Assembly: GCA_039707655.1 (NCBI GenBank) | Contig: CM077670.1 | Span: 145,680,001 to 145,744,000 of the forward strand | Source: Elymus sibiricus | Taxonomy: Eukaryota; Streptophyta; Magnoliopsida; Poales; Poaceae | Direction of reading: 5' to 3' | DNA length: 64,000 nt | Shown here: in pieces, positions 12,101-23,115 of the stretch | Position numbering within the stretch: position 1 is the first letter of the stretch | How the letters are laid out: each line of letters starts with the position of its first letter | Notes under the pieces: generated by a model | Told to the model about the DNA's origin: nothing | The model's input: the letters and a program-made list of their open reading frames with translations, nothing else | The model's database searches: none | Made by a program: the position numbers and the translations under genes

Positions 12101-13048
12101 GGCGATGATTGAGCTCAAAGCAGAGTTGTTGCACAGGGGAATTATGCCAGCCGGCAACTTATATTTCCCGTCAGGCCTGAACAGTTTGTGGCAGAGAACT
12201 GTGTGTTGCAAGACTGTCAAGTTGTTGTTCAGACCAGGATGCAGCCTCATGATATCTACTGCATTCTTGAACTCCCAGGCTGGTCTCCCTTTGTTCTGCA
12301 GAGGGGCGATGCGGCGACGGAGGAAATCAGCGCCAATCATTTCTATTGTGAGCCCGGCAACCATGAGACGGTGGATCCTGGTAATTGCGATTGCGGGCTT
12401 CTCATCCTGAGGATCGAGGCTGCTCCAATCCCTGCCGCGAACCACTTTCGTTTGTCGGAGCGAACAGAACGGCTGATGATCTTTCTCCTTAATCCAGCAC
12501 CACTCGCCCCGCCATTCATCCCACTTCTTACGGTAGAGACCGTCTAGGTATATCTCTTTATTCCATGCCCTTGGAATCCAGGTGATAGAACCAGAAAGGG
12601 CGTCTCCTGTTTCGATACGGGGACTGAAATAGTGGCGGAAGAGGGCTGTGCTGGGAACTACTCCGGCAAAATTTTCACAGAGATGGGCAAAGACTGACAT
12701 GCATGTCACAGCATTTGGCGTAAAATCCAAGAGACGGAAGCTGTATGTGTACATGATGTCGATGAAGAAATTAGAAAACGGAGGGCAGAGCCCGCAGTAA
12801 AAGTAAGCGACAAAGAAGGGGAATTTATCTGGACCGCCCTTGACGGAAGCTGGGAGCACGTGAGTAGCAGGGTGAGCCCTCGTCTCCTTCCCCCACATAC
12901 ACATGTACCACTCAACCAGGGCGCGCATGTCAAGCGTCAGGGCGAAGACGACGTGTTCCTTCCGCATCTTCACCAGATCAATCTGCTCCGTCTCTGCATC
13001 CGAGTCGACGGCTTTCGCCACTTTGCCCTTGCTTGCTTTAGGCGGCAT
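9127..13048 (-). CDS. Antisense accessory gene of E1, three exons, 1246 codons, intact
   Basis: Lies between pol and the 3' LTR, opposite to gag-pol. Exons are 13048-11409, 11325-10889 and 10790-9127. Both introns have GT-AG ends, and the phases join into one uninterrupted 3741-nt frame. Exon 1 (residues 1-547) has a conserved-looking globular part (about 60-330, with FVAYFYCGLCPPFSNFF) that resembles the plant 'putative gypsy type transposon' domain (Pfam Transposase_28). An acidic stretch follows, then basic clusters EKKKRVLRK (434-442) and KRPR (517-520) that could be nuclear signals. Exon 2 is Pro/Ser/Thr-rich. Exon 3 is Ala/Glu/Lys-rich coiled coil (about residues 790-1130). Maize Grande carries an antisense accessory gene (gene23) in a comparable place that encodes a nuclear protein; this is probably the counterpart. 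The biochemical role is unknown. Splicing is inferred. Confidence 0.8.
10791..10888 (-). other. Predicted intron 2 of the E1 antisense gene
   Basis: 98 bp on the minus strand. Donor is ACACAG/GTAAAC, acceptor is GGTCTTCAG/ATCTT after a long T- and C-rich tract. The junction codon GAT keeps the exon-2 frame into exon 3, just upstream of the internal ATG at 10779. Confidence 0.75.
11326..11408 (-). other. Predicted intron 1 of the E1 antisense gene
   Basis: 83 bp on the minus strand. Donor is CAAGA/GTAAGG, acceptor is CCCCACAG/AGATA preceded by a T-rich tract. Removing it replaces the exon-1 stop (TAA at 11405-11407) with an open junction codon GAA and keeps the frame into exon 2. Confidence 0.75.
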
Positions 13049-13441
13049 GATGACTGTGGAAGCGGAGGCCTAGGATGATGAGGGCGTGGAGGTGGCGAAT
13101 GGATGGGGGAGGCTCTGTTTCAAGCTCGAGGAAGAAGGCGACAGCGGTTTCCAGATTGGAAAAGACGAGAGGTAAATGAGCAGCGCCTCTGCGGATTCCC
13201 TTTTATGGGGAAGGCGTGGGGCTGCCTCTTTACTAAACCAATGTGAATGCGCTTTTACGAGCGCACTGCTACTGCGGCCATTCCGCGCATGCATCCCACG
13301 TCCCGCATTTAATGCGCGTCGTGGGGGAGCACGGTAAATAAGAGGATTACAACATTAACTCCTGCCACGCTTGCCCGTGCACTGTTTGGGCCTAGCCCAA
13401 CAACGCCTCGCACCCGTGTACGGCCTAGGCCCGGGGGCTCC
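13049..13441. other. E1 region upstream of the 3' LTR
   Basis: Holds the putative promoter and leader of the antisense gene on the minus strand. On the plus strand, next to the LTR, a purine-rich GGCCCGGGGGCTCC (ending 13441) is a weak polypurine tract. No other gene is seen. Confidence 0.6.
13200..13207 (-). promoter_or_regulatory. TATA-like box of the E1 antisense gene
   Basis: CATAAAAG on the minus strand, about 155 bp upstream of the ATG at 13048. It would give a leader of roughly 120 nt. Inference from spacing and sequence only. Confidence 0.5.
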
Positions 13442-14221
13442 TATCGGTGTACTAAAGTTTTGGTCTTTTAGTACCCCATACTTGTGCATGGACGGTTGTA
13501 GCCATACCAGCGGCAAGGCCTGCCGGAGGACAGCTGGAAACAAGTACAAGATTATCAAGAAGGCGTTCAAGCCAAAGATCAGAAGACAGAAGACCGAAGG
13601 CTGGGTTCCCGGCAAGATCTTGCCGGGAAAGCTCACGAAGACCCGGCAAGGACTCGCACCCGGCAAGATCCCACCGCTTTGCCACCGCTCCAGCGCAGCG
13701 AACAACCTGTCGTTTAGGGTATGTCCTCCTAGATGCGTGTCACGGCATTAGCGGCGGGTGGGATTAAGCGGTGCTGATGGGACGGGCTCTTTTTCCGTCC
13801 CCAAGAAAGTAGGGGACACCTAAGTGGAGCATTTAATGCGTTTTGTCCTAAGTCATCAGTGATAAGCATGTAAACACTGTAGCAACTTTACACCTCTTGT
13901 ACTTGTTGTTCGCCACTGTTGGTGACCCCTTGGTCATATAAAAGGAGGCCCAAGGCGAAGCTATAGAGGGGGGAAGATTTCTGGCCCAGCTGCATGCCTA
14001 GCCGCCCTTCTTGTGTACTGTTCACCAAGAAGCGCTCCGTGTATCTGAGCTCAAACACCCACAATAAACCAAAGCAGGAGTAGGGTTTTACGCTACTCAG
14101 CGGCCCGAACCTAGGTAAAAAATCCCCGTGTTGATCGTTGGATCCGCTCTTTGTGTACATCTTCTCCCTAGCCGAACCGTAAAAGGGATCCACGTGATCC
14201 CATAGGTGTCATACGCCGACA
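13442..14221 (+). repeat. E1 3' LTR
   Basis: 780 bp, colinear with the 5' LTR. The first dinucleotide is TA rather than TG, a G-to-A change in the terminus. TATA at 13937-13943 and the 24-bp palindrome at 13606-13629 are kept. Confidence 0.95.
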
Positions 14222-16800
14222 AGATGAAGCATAAGCAATCCATACAACTAGGCAAGTTTAAATGAGGCCGGAATCACAATTAACAATTCCGGAAAATCCC
14301 CATATGCAAATTTCGAAATTGGTACTGATCTGAATTAAACACAATGTTAAAGTGGTTAAACAGCAATTTTACATGCATCATGATGATCTACGCGTTTTTC
14401 TAGTCAAGTTACATATGTAGATCATTTAATTCGGGGCTACGGTCTAGAAGATATGAGCTAAACAAGTTTAACATGGCATATGGTACAAAATGCATGCAAA
14501 CATCAACAACACACTATCAAATCAAGGATGCAACATGACAATGTGAAGCTACACACAATTCTGAGCAAATTTCATATAGGACATGATCAAAACGGAGCAA
14601 CGGTTCAAAAATTACAAGCAACACAAGTTTTGATAACAAACTGCCCAAAACAGCAACATAGCACTTTGCCAACATCAAAACATCAAGCTACAATAACATG
14701 ATGGGCACAAACTTGATATGCACTTTAAATATACATAATATACTCCAATTTATCTTAAAGGTTCAGGTTCATAGGCATCAAGGTTAAGTCAATATGATCC
14801 ATGCAAAATGCAATGTTCAGCTAAACAGGGAATATACATGAGCAGAGTTAATAGGATGGCAACTTGAGAGCAAGAAAGAGACATGCTACGGAACTTTACA
14901 TGGCAACCAAAGGCATGGCATCAAATTAGACATTACATAGACCAAATCTCATGAAGGAATCATATGCATATGAACAATAGATTAGTGGCAACCATCAAGC
15001 AAAGTTGGCAAGTTTTATTACAAACAGCTTTTTCTCAGAACAGCAACATTAACTAGGCATGTTTACAAGCTCATGGCACTCACATCAGGGCATATCATGG
15101 CATGAAATAAATACTACCAGAAAGAACACATGAAAATGCTCCAAAGTCATGTTGACAAGTTGCTCATATGGTGCATGCATTAAATCACACAAAAATGACA
15201 AAGTGATAAATATTAACAGTTTTCTGCAGTTAACAGCATGATGCACTTTTGCAACAGAGATAATGACTTCTACCATGAATGCAAATGCTACCATCATGTA
15301 GAGCACGTAGAGTAGATCAATTTACATATATAAATCATCATCATAGGATCAACATGCACAAAGTTACAAGCCCCCAAACAAGCATACATGAGATGACTTA
15401 GCCGTTTTGTTAACAGAAAACCAGAGTGAGCGCAGTATAACTATGTAACGCACGGGCGGATTTTAGCGGGGCGACGCTCACCTCGCGGCCCGTGGGCCAA
15501 CTGGACGAAGGAAGCTAGACGGCGCGGAGCGGGACAGAGTGGTCCAGGGGCGGCGGCGCGTTTGGATCGCGGGATCCCATGGTCCAGGGACGGGACCGTC
15601 CCGACGGGGCTGAGGTGGCCGTGGCGGGGTCACTAGAGATGGGGCCCACGTGAGCTGACGAACGGTCAACACGACCACGAGCGGGCGCTGGCGCGGAGCG
15701 AGCGGCAGGAGGTCAACGCGAGCAGGGGCGCGTTGCCGCGATGCAGAGGATGCAAGCGTGCGGCCGTACTTGGTGCGGACGACGACGAGGTCCTCCGGCG
15801 AAGGCGGGGCAGCGGCGCGGATCTCCTCCAGATCCGTCGGGTTCGGCTGCTAGCGGCCTGCTTCCTTCGGGCTCGGCCATGGCGTTAAGGGGCTCCTGGC
15901 CAGAGAGGAGACGAGAGAGAGATGAGATCAGAGAAGGGAGAAACGGAGGGAGGAAGGAGAGGGACGGGGTCGGCCTGGTGGTGGTCGCCGGCGTGCTCCG
16001 GTTGCGGGGTCGGGTGGTGCGCTCGGGATCGGGAGCTCCTCTCTCGATCTGGAGCACTCGGGGGCGAGGGCGCAGAGGCGGCGGCGCGGTTCGGGCTCAG
16101 ATGGGCTTCCAGGGCCCCGATCTGGGCCTGGCGGGCCCGCGCGGCTGAGGAGGGGGCTGGGGCGACGGGAGTACATGGCGGCGGTGCGGAAAACGAGGAG
16201 GAGGGCTATTCCAGTTTAGTCAGGGGTAGGCTGTCTATTTATATACAGGGCTAGGCATTAGGGGATTTGAGACCGTTTTTTGGACCGTACGATCGCGATC
16301 GGACGGCACAGAACGGAGGAGGCGTTAGCTGGGCTAGGTGGGCTGTGTGGGAGTGAATTGGGCTGAGAGAAGAGAGAGGATAGCAGCCCGGCACGGTCTT
16401 CGGAACAGCGAAAACGTCCGACGTTTTTACCGGCTATAGTGGCGCTATAGTTATCCGTTGGGGCATTAAATGACCTCCGAATGAAACGAAATTTGGCAGG
16501 CGGTCTACCTACAATATAATAAGACCGCACGTCAACTTTCAACCCATTCCGAGAACATTTTTATCCCACTTATAAAATCATATTTCGGAGGTGCCGCGGG
16601 CGTGTGCGAGTGTGTCGGGACTGGAAACGGACAACGGAAGGAACGGGGAGAACGCCAACTACGAACGGATGCAAATTTTTGAAAAACATGCGGATGAAAT
16701 GCACATGATGACCTGGCCAAGTGCAACACGCAAGCGAATGACATGGCAACGACGACGAATAAATGGAAGACATCTGGAGCATCGGTCTCGGGGCGTCACA
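14222..16800 (-). mobile_element. LARD-family LTR, proximal segment
   Basis: Continuation of the LTR at 1-1174 after E1. On the minus strand the LTR starts at 16800 with TGTGACGCCCCGAGACC, as at 30953 and 38688. The AT-rich part (14227-15440) aligns well with both LARD1 LTRs. The GC-rich part (15481-16250) is clearly more diverged. Bases beyond 16800 do not match the LARD1 internal region, so 16800 is the outer edge: this is a 5' LTR or a solo LTR. The splice-donor-like GTGAGCGTC (minus, 15481-15473) is conserved with LARD1. Confidence 0.88.
16236..16245 (-). promoter_or_regulatory. TATA box of the minus-strand LARD LTR
   Basis: TATATAAATA on the minus strand, about 560 bp inside the LTR start. 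The equivalent position in the LARD1 LTRs has TATTTAAA (31519, 39253), supporting a conserved LTR promoter. Confidence 0.65.
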
Positions 16801-17665
16801 CCCCATCTGCCCACGTCGCTCAATCTGGAACTTTTTCCACTGCCCCATCTCCCCAAGTTACTAGCCTTTGCGGGTCATGCGGACGAAAACCTTAATTTGC
16901 ACTATTAAATGAAACCCTACTTCATGCAGACTAATCCATGTCTGAAAGAAACAGGGGAAAGTTCTGTAGAAGAGACTGGGTATCAAACCTGAATCTTGGT
17001 TGAAAAGGGGAAAAGCAATCGCTAAGGAACGAGTCTCTTGTCTCTTGGTTGAAAAAGGAAAGAAAGGCAGGACAATGCAATAGAGAATGACCAGGTCGAT
17101 AGGTTTGTTGTCCTCACATAGGAAAAAATTGGCTAAAGAGAACAAAAATGGGACGTAATCTAGATATGCTGCTTGTATATTTGTTGCTCTGGGCAACCAT
17201 CCCCCCCCCCCCCTCACCACTCTATGTGTCCATGGAGGTACATTGTACTGGTGCGCCCACAATACCAATGGGCCTCCCCCTAATCTTATTGCCACTATTT
17301 TGCTGTTGTTAGTATAATGCCACCAGTAAAATGAAGCAATTCTACTACTAAAGTGATGTCACTTTTAAATAACGCTGCAGTCAGTCTAATGCCACCGATA
17401 AATTCAAGCAATGCCAAGTAATGTCACTGGATTATTTCAGGGTTAGCTCGTGATTGTAGATCTATTAAAGATTTTGAGCTAAGGCATTCTAATGTTATTG
17501 CACAACCAGTATACCAATGATGAAACTTGTTAGCTTTAGATTTTTGCATTGTTATGGCTTATAGAAATTTTCTAATGCTAGCTTATAGAAATCTGTCAAG
17601 TCAAACTATTCTAGTGTTGCACTAGCCACTGGATTATTGTGTAGTGGAACTATTAAAATGGTGTT
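16801..17665. other. Old intergenic DNA with degenerate repeat, left flank of the Copia element
   Basis: No gene is seen. A C-run lies near 17202-17213. From about 17355 to 17665 the sequence is a diverged copy of 46373-46690, so this is one unit of a degenerate tandem repeat that continues after the Copia insertion at 45543. The last five bases (17661-17665, GTGTT) are the Copia target duplication. Confidence 0.7.
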
Positions 17666-18156
17666 TGTAGGGTCGAGGAGATAGGTCTAGAGGGGGGTGA
17701 ATAGACTCTTAACCAACCAAAGGTGCAGATTTTAGTTCTCTTGAAATTTAGGCAGATTTTGGCACAAGTTAAGATATCACCAAGACTTTCTACACATGCA
17801 TATCTAGAGATTGAGCAGCGGAGATAGTAAAGCATGCAAATGTACGGAAAGTAATGGGGTAGAGATAAGAAGATCAAACGCAATGAAGACACGATGTTTT
17901 TGGCGTGGTTCCAATAGGTGGTGCTATCGTACGTCCACGTTGATGGTGGCTTCAACCGACGGAGGGTAATGGTTGCTGTCGGGCCCATGGAACCCGGGGT
18001 ATCCAGGCCCGTCTGGCTTTGGCCCGGGGCGCGACGCCTGGACTATGCCTGGCGGGCCGTCGCCACCAAGTGTCTCGCCATGCCCCCTCATGGGGCCCTA
18101 GCCTCCTGAGGCCCCCCTCTTCAGGGAGTAGCAGGCAACGCTCAGCACCACCATAA

Positions 18157-18270
18157 GCGGCCTCGCGAGGTCCCCTCACGAGGCGGCTTCCCAAGTCCCC
18201 TCACGAGGCGGCTTCCCGAGTGGCCTCGCGAGGCGGCTTCCCGAGGTGGCCTTCCGAGGCCCCCTCCCGC
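18157..18270. repeat. Short tandem repeats with CCTCGCGAGG/CCTCACGAGG in E2 LTR
   Basis: Units of about 22-28 bp built from CCTCRCGAGG and GGCTTCCC repeat four to five times. The same array is in the 3' LTR at about 24248-24362. The palindrome CCTCGCGAGG and near variants also occur in the coding and non-coding interior. Confidence 0.8.
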
Positions 18271-18651
18271 AGGCGCTCGCGGAGAAGACCGTTCGGCGTG
18301 TCGCGCAGACTGGAGCCCATCACGTGGGTGACGCGCACGGCGACGAGCAGCAGCAGAGGCCGCGCCAGCAGGCGCGGATGCAGATGGTTTCCTCTTTTGT
18401 GATAGGGAAGAAGGGCCAGCTATCTACTCCCCAAAGCAACCCCAAAGGTTGCCCGATCGGCGAAGAAAGACCAAGACGGCAGGCACGCAGGGCGGAGGTC
18501 ATCACCGAGCCCACTGGCGCGTCATGGATCATGCTTTGGCAGGCGAAGACCACCTTTAGTCAGGATAGCCTGAGCGCCTGTCCCCTTTCAAAACCGCCAA
18601 GTGTGGCAACCCTTCCCGCCTAAGTTTCGAGGGGGAAGAGGACCAAGGCGG

Positions 18652-18658
18652 CATAAAA
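18652..18658 (+). promoter_or_regulatory. TATA-like box of E2 LTR
   Basis: CATAAAA followed by GGGGG, preceded by GC-rich DNA. It is conserved in the 3' LTR near 24744. Start would lie near 18685. Confidence 0.6.
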
Positions 18659-18962
18659 GGGGGCAGTGCAGCCACCGTAGAGGGGAGAAGAGGAAGAGAG
18701 AGAGAGGAAGGGGAGATCCATCATCTTCAACCTTGTACGCAAGAACTCTCTCATCCATGATAATCTCAACCACAAAGAAGGAGTAGGGTCTTACACCGCA
18801 AGGTGGCCCGAACCTAGGTAAACCGCTGTGCCTTTGCCCGTCCTACGCTAGCGCGCTCTCGCCATAGTCTCGCCGTAGCACTGCCGTGGTAGGGGAAGAA
18901 GTAGTAGAACGAGCTCACCCCAGTGTTCGGACCTTTGGGTCCCCGGAGCCCCACTTTTGACA

Positions 18963-18982
18963 TTTGGCGCGCCAGGTGGGGG
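18963..18982 (+). other. Putative PBS of E2
   Basis: TTTGGCGCGCCAGGTGGGGG directly follows the LTR and matches the E1 block at 1957-1976 in all but one or two bases. The tRNA is not assigned. Confidence 0.6.
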
Positions 18983-19025
18983 TGCGCTACTTTTCTTCTG
19001 CTCCGCCTTCAGCTCCACCAGTCCC

Positions 19026-20700
19026 ATGGCGGACGCACGTCGCGAGCGCGCCGAGCGCAGGGCTGGCCGCGTGGCTCAGACGGAGCCGGTGGCCCGCGGC
19101 AATCGACGCCGCCCCGAAGGCGAGGCCGCTGCCGCCACCAACCCCGCTACCCGCGAGCAGCAAGACTCCTCCCTGCACCCCTCCGTGCAGGCGAACGACC
19201 ACACAGCCACAGCCTCCTCCCTCGCCCACCGTGGGCCGCCGAACCCGCAGGCCGCGCTGCTCATGGCGCGCGAGCTACTCCGCTACCGTCCTGATAACGC
19301 CGGCTACGACGCCTGGCTTGGTCGCATCACCAAGCTCGTCAACGTCGCCGGGGACGCTACGACACCTTCTCACTCGCTCCGCCCTCCACCGTCTCGTGCT
19401 GGGGACCCGGCGTACGGCGCCCCCGCGCCGCCTCCTCTGCGTGACGAGCATGCCGAGCCCCAGCACAGCGCGCGGGCTCGTGAGCCGTCCCGCGGCGCGT
19501 CTTCTCCGGACCACAGCGAGCCCAGCTGCCAGATCATCCGCCGCGCGCCCCCCGACGCGCGAGTGCTCCTTGAGCGCCAGCACCAGCGCCAGGACCAGGC
19601 CGTTCAAGACGTTGCAGCGGCCGGGCGTCAAAACCGCGCCGCCCTCGCTGGCGGCGTCCCCTCGAGCGGTGTGGGCTGCCGTGCCTTCACCCGCGAGCTG
19701 CGTCGCGTGGTCTGGCCCGCGAAGTTCAAGCCTGAGCTGCCTCCACACTACGACGGCACCCCCAACCCCACAGAGTTCCTCTAGCTCTACGCGCTGAGCG
19801 TCGAGGCGGCGAACGGCGACGACAAGGTCATGGCGAACTGGTTCCCCATGGCCCTCAAGGACGGCCCGCGCTCCTAGCTCATGAACCTCCCCGAGGCTTC
19901 CATCTCGTCGTGGGCCGAGCTCTGCAGCCAGTTCATCGCCAACTTCAAGGGCACACAGGACCGCTCCCTCACCATCAACGACCTGCGGCGCGTTCGATAG
20001 CGCCCAGACGAGACCCTCCGTAAGTACATCCAGCGCTTCAGCCAGGTGCGCAACAAGATCCCGCACGCGTCCGACGCGGCCGTCATCTCCGCGTTCTCCA
20101 CCGGCGTCACGGACATCAAGATGCGCGAGAAGCTCGCCATCAACGGTGAGCTCGACTCCGTGCTCGAGCTGCTCGACCTCGCCGACAAGTGCGCCAAGGC
20201 TGAAGAAGGCCGCCTCTTCGTCCACAATGACCCCGACGCGGCGCTCGACCGTACCAAGGCCAAGAGCAAGGACGTCAAGCGCAAAGGCCCTGCCGTGCTT
20301 GCGGCGGAGCCCGAGCAGAAGCGCGGCCGCGACCTCGACGAACCCAGGAAGGACAACCGACCACTCTGCGCCTTTCACAATGTCCGCTCCCACAGCACCG
20401 AAGACTGTCATGAGCTCAAGCTGCTCTGCGATGAGCGCCAGAGCCGCCGAGACGACCGCAACGGCCGTGGCGCCGGCCGCGGAGGTGGCCGCAGCGGCAA
20501 CCGCTGGGACAGACGCAACAATAACAGCAACTACCGCCAGGGCTGGTGCGATCAGCCTCGTGAGGCCGCCTGGCGCGACCAGCCTCGTGAGGCGAATCCT
20601 CAGGCTAATGCCGCTCTCCCGCCACTGCCTCCGCCTCCTCGGAGGAACGACGTCAACCAGCCTGACGAGGGAGCTGGGGGCTACCAGGAGCCTCGCGCGG
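19026..20700 (+). pseudogene. gag: E2 gag, broken
   Basis: Starts at ATG 19026 (MADARRERAER). A low-complexity N-terminal region leads to a capsid part with RELRRVVWPAKF, as in E1, then LRKYIQRFSQVRNKIP. A zinc-knuckle-like CAFHNVRSHSTEDC lies near 20368-20409, followed by an Arg/Gly-rich basic tail. The frame is interrupted by TAG at 19782-19784 (from CAG), 19875-19877 (from TGG) and 19998-20000 (from CAG); all three fit cytosine deamination. The long stop-free frame on the opposite strand (21575-19275) is a GC-rich shadow. Confidence 0.87.
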
Positions 20701-21476
20701 TCGCCTGCATCCTTGGCGGGTCCCAAGCCCCCGCGTCCGTCCGCCACTTCAAGCAACTCTCTCGCGAGGTGTACGCCGCCCTCCCGAGGCCTGAGGTCAC
20801 GCGGCCCCTCAAGTGGTCGCAGTACGCCATCACCTTCGACTCCAAGGACCACCCCAAGTCCACGGCCTCCGCAGGCGCACTCCCCATGCTGTGCACTCCC
20901 ACCATCAGCAACGTCGCGGTCACCAAGACCCTCATCGACGGGGGTGCCGGCCTCAACGTGCTCTCCATCGAAACCTTCGAGACGCTCCAGGTGCCCTACG
21001 ACCAACTGATGCCGACCAGGCCTTTCTCCGGAGTGACCGATGGCTCCACCACACCGCTGGGGCAGGTGCGCCTCCCCGTCACCTTCGGCACCTGGAAGAA
21101 CTACCACACCGAGCTCATCGACTTCGACGTGGCGCACATCAGCCTGCCTTACAATGCTATCTTGGGCTACCCAGCTCTCACCAAGTTCATGGCGGCCACT
21201 CATCACGCCTACAACGTCCTCAAGATGCCCGGCTACAGCGGCATCATCACCGTCGCCTGCGACGAAAAGGACGCGGCCAGCACCCTCGAGCGCGCCTACA
21301 AGGCTGCCGCTGTCGCGCACCCAGCCGACGAGGACGCGTCCGAGCCTTCCGAAGCCGCGCCCGCGAAGAAGAAGAAGTTGTTCTCTCAGGACCGCGCCGA
21401 GACGAAGAAGGTGTCGGTGGACGGCAGCGGCTCCGGCCCTGCCTTCACCATCGGCACAGACCTCCCTCCTGCATAG
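20701..21476 (+). pseudogene. pro: E2 aspartic protease region
   Basis: Continuous with gag in the same frame. The active site is LIDGGAGLNVLS near 20932-20967, and ILGYPALTKFMA is near 21159. It aligns with E1 through most of its length. It ends at TAG 21474-21476, which lies at the same homologous point as the E1 stop 4895-4897 and is followed by the same twelve bases. Because gag upstream is broken, it would not be expressed. Confidence 0.85.
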
Positions 21477-21899
21477 GAAAGCGCGCTCGTCACCTTCCTT
21501 CGGGCAAACTCGGATGTTTTCGCCTGGAAAGCATCCGACTTGTCCGGTGTGCCGAGGGAGGTGATCGAGCACCACTTAGCGGTGTGCCCCAATGCACGCC
21601 CGGTCAAGCAGAAAGCGCGGCGCCAGGCGCCAGAGAAGCAAGAGTTCATCGTCAATGAAGTTCAGAAGCTCCAAGAAGCCGGAGTTGCTTGTGAGGTGCG
21701 CCATCCCGAATGGCTCGCCAACCTAGTCGTCGTCCCCAAGAAAGGCGGCAAGGAGCGCATGTGCGTCGACTTCACCAGCCTCAACAAGTCCTGCCCTCGT
21801 GACCCCTTCCAGCTGCCGCGAGGCGGTCAGGGCGTTGGTCCCACCGTCGGCGGCACGTGCATGCCCTTCGGGCTGAGGAACGCCGGCGCCTCTTTCTAG
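21477..21899 (+). pseudogene. pol: E2 reverse transcriptase remnant, internally deleted
   Basis: The RT N-terminus is clear: SDVFAWKASDLSGVPREV, HPEWLANLVVVPKK, MCVDFTSLNKSCPRDPF. The sequence then jumps from the LPR motif to CMPFGLRNAGASF, so the segment that holds the DAYSGYHQI block is missing. TAG at 21897-21899 (from CAG) ends the frame, and nothing of the YMDD box, RNase H or integrase follows. Confidence 0.88.
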
Positions 21900-23115
21900 A
21901 GGCTGGCGCCCTTCGCACCAGGGCCTCGTGAGCCTCCCGCTCCTCGCGAGCTCCCAGCGCCTCGCGAGCCCCCTGGCTCCGAAGGAGCAGACTCCCTTGG
22001 CGCGCCGCGCCGAGTGGTCTGACGTCTCTACAGTGCGGTCTTGCCGGGCACGCCCGGCCCGTCGCCCCGCGCGACCCGCACTCCTTTCCGCCGTGCCTCT
22101 CGAGCTTCGCTCCCGGAACCTTATCCTTTTGGTCGTGTAATGGATTTTACTGACTTTTACTTTGATGAATTATATTACCTACTCAATTGCCTGCTAATTT
22201 CTATGATAAATTCGACGCCGCCCGAGAGCGCCTCACGCTCGCGACCCCTCCCCTGACCAATTCCGTGAGCGGGGGCTAGGCACGGTGCCTGTGCTCGGGT
22301 CCGTCCCTGCAGCGCTGCCAAATCCATGCGACTGAGCTCTGGCTCGCGGGCCTGCTCCCGCGCACGTCACATCACCAAGGTCCTTGGTGCCTTATCTCCT
22401 CACGCAACGGCGACGGGTGAGTTAGCAAGCGCGTGCCGCTCCCCCTATCATGAGATTTTTGACATACAGCCCTTCAGGAGTCGAGCTGCGTGAAGGCGTC
22501 GCGGGCAGCCTCTCACGAGCCGGCTTCGCGAGGCGAAGACGCTTCGAACACTGGGCCCCGCGAGCACGCCTCGCGAGCTGCGTGAGCCCCTCATGAGCCG
22601 TGGCTCACCCGACGCCGCTATCCGCCAAAAGCTAAGTGTGACTGCCTCATGAGGCGCCCTTACCATCACTCAAGCTCTCTCCCCTCCCGATTCCATGGGT
22701 GCCGGCGTTTTTCTTCTGCGTAAGCCGCCTGCACGCCAAAGGGGGGCTCCCTGAGCATCGCGCCTCAGGAGCCCTCACTAGCTCACGGTGCCCCTCACCT
22801 CCTGGCCTTGTCCCGGCATCACGACCGGACATACCAGCGACGGCTGAGGCCCGCTCGGGGGCTGGGTCCTGACGGCAAAGAGCGCTGAGGCGAGCAAAGA
22901 AAAAAAAATAGCCTCACGGGAGGACTTCGGGAGAGAATGCATGCAACCCCACGTCACAAAAGTATTAAGTTGAACACAAGAAGATACTGTTTCACGCCCC
23001 CGCGGGGTTTACATCGGTTCAATGCAGGAGAACGAAAAGAAAGAAAGGCCTAGGCGAGTGCGGCCCCATCACCGTGCGCACGGTGTCCCGGCTCTGGAGT
23101 CGTCGTCGCGCGCAC
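21900..23115 (+). other. E2 non-coding interior
   Basis: No gene is seen. GC-rich DNA full of CCTCGCGAG/CTCACGAGG motifs surrounds an AT-rich island at about 22139-22215. It sits where pol C-terminal and 3' non-coding sequence would lie in an intact relative. Confidence 0.65.

Larger units (their letters stand above)
1175..14221 (+). mobile_element. E1: Ty3/Gypsy Tat-type LTR retrotransposon
   Basis: This 13,047-bp element is flanked by the 5-bp duplication AGATG (1170-1174 and 14222-14226). It inserted into the older LARD LTR, whose sequence reads straight through once E1 is removed. Both LTRs are 780 bp and differ at about 20 sites by eye (near 2.6 percent). At the commonly used grass intergenic rate of 1.3e-8 per site per year that is roughly one million years. 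The order is gag, protease, RT, RNase H, a second RNase H and integrase, then a long 3' region with an antisense gene. The second RNase H domain and the long 3' region place it in the Tat lineage (Grande, RIRE2 and relatives). Gag-pol is inactive through many stops. Confidence 0.95.
17977..18962 (+). repeat. E2 5' LTR
   Basis: 986 bp, starts TGTCGGGCCC, ends TTTTGACA. It is longer than the 3' LTR mainly through an 11-bp duplication near 18855-18870 (TCTCGCC context). Confidence 0.92.

Noticed and set aside
16801..16900. LARD interior next to the left LARD LTR
   Set aside because: Sequence after 16800 matches neither the LARD1 hairpin and purine tract nor its PBS side, so 16800 is the outer edge of the LTR.
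19275..21575. 766-codon stop-free frame on the minus strand opposite E2 gag-protease
   Set aside because: The sense strand has clear Gag and protease homology in the same DNA. In such GC-rich DNA the mirrored frame is often open, the translation is Val/Leu/Gly/Arg-rich without any motif, and there is no promoter-like sequence.
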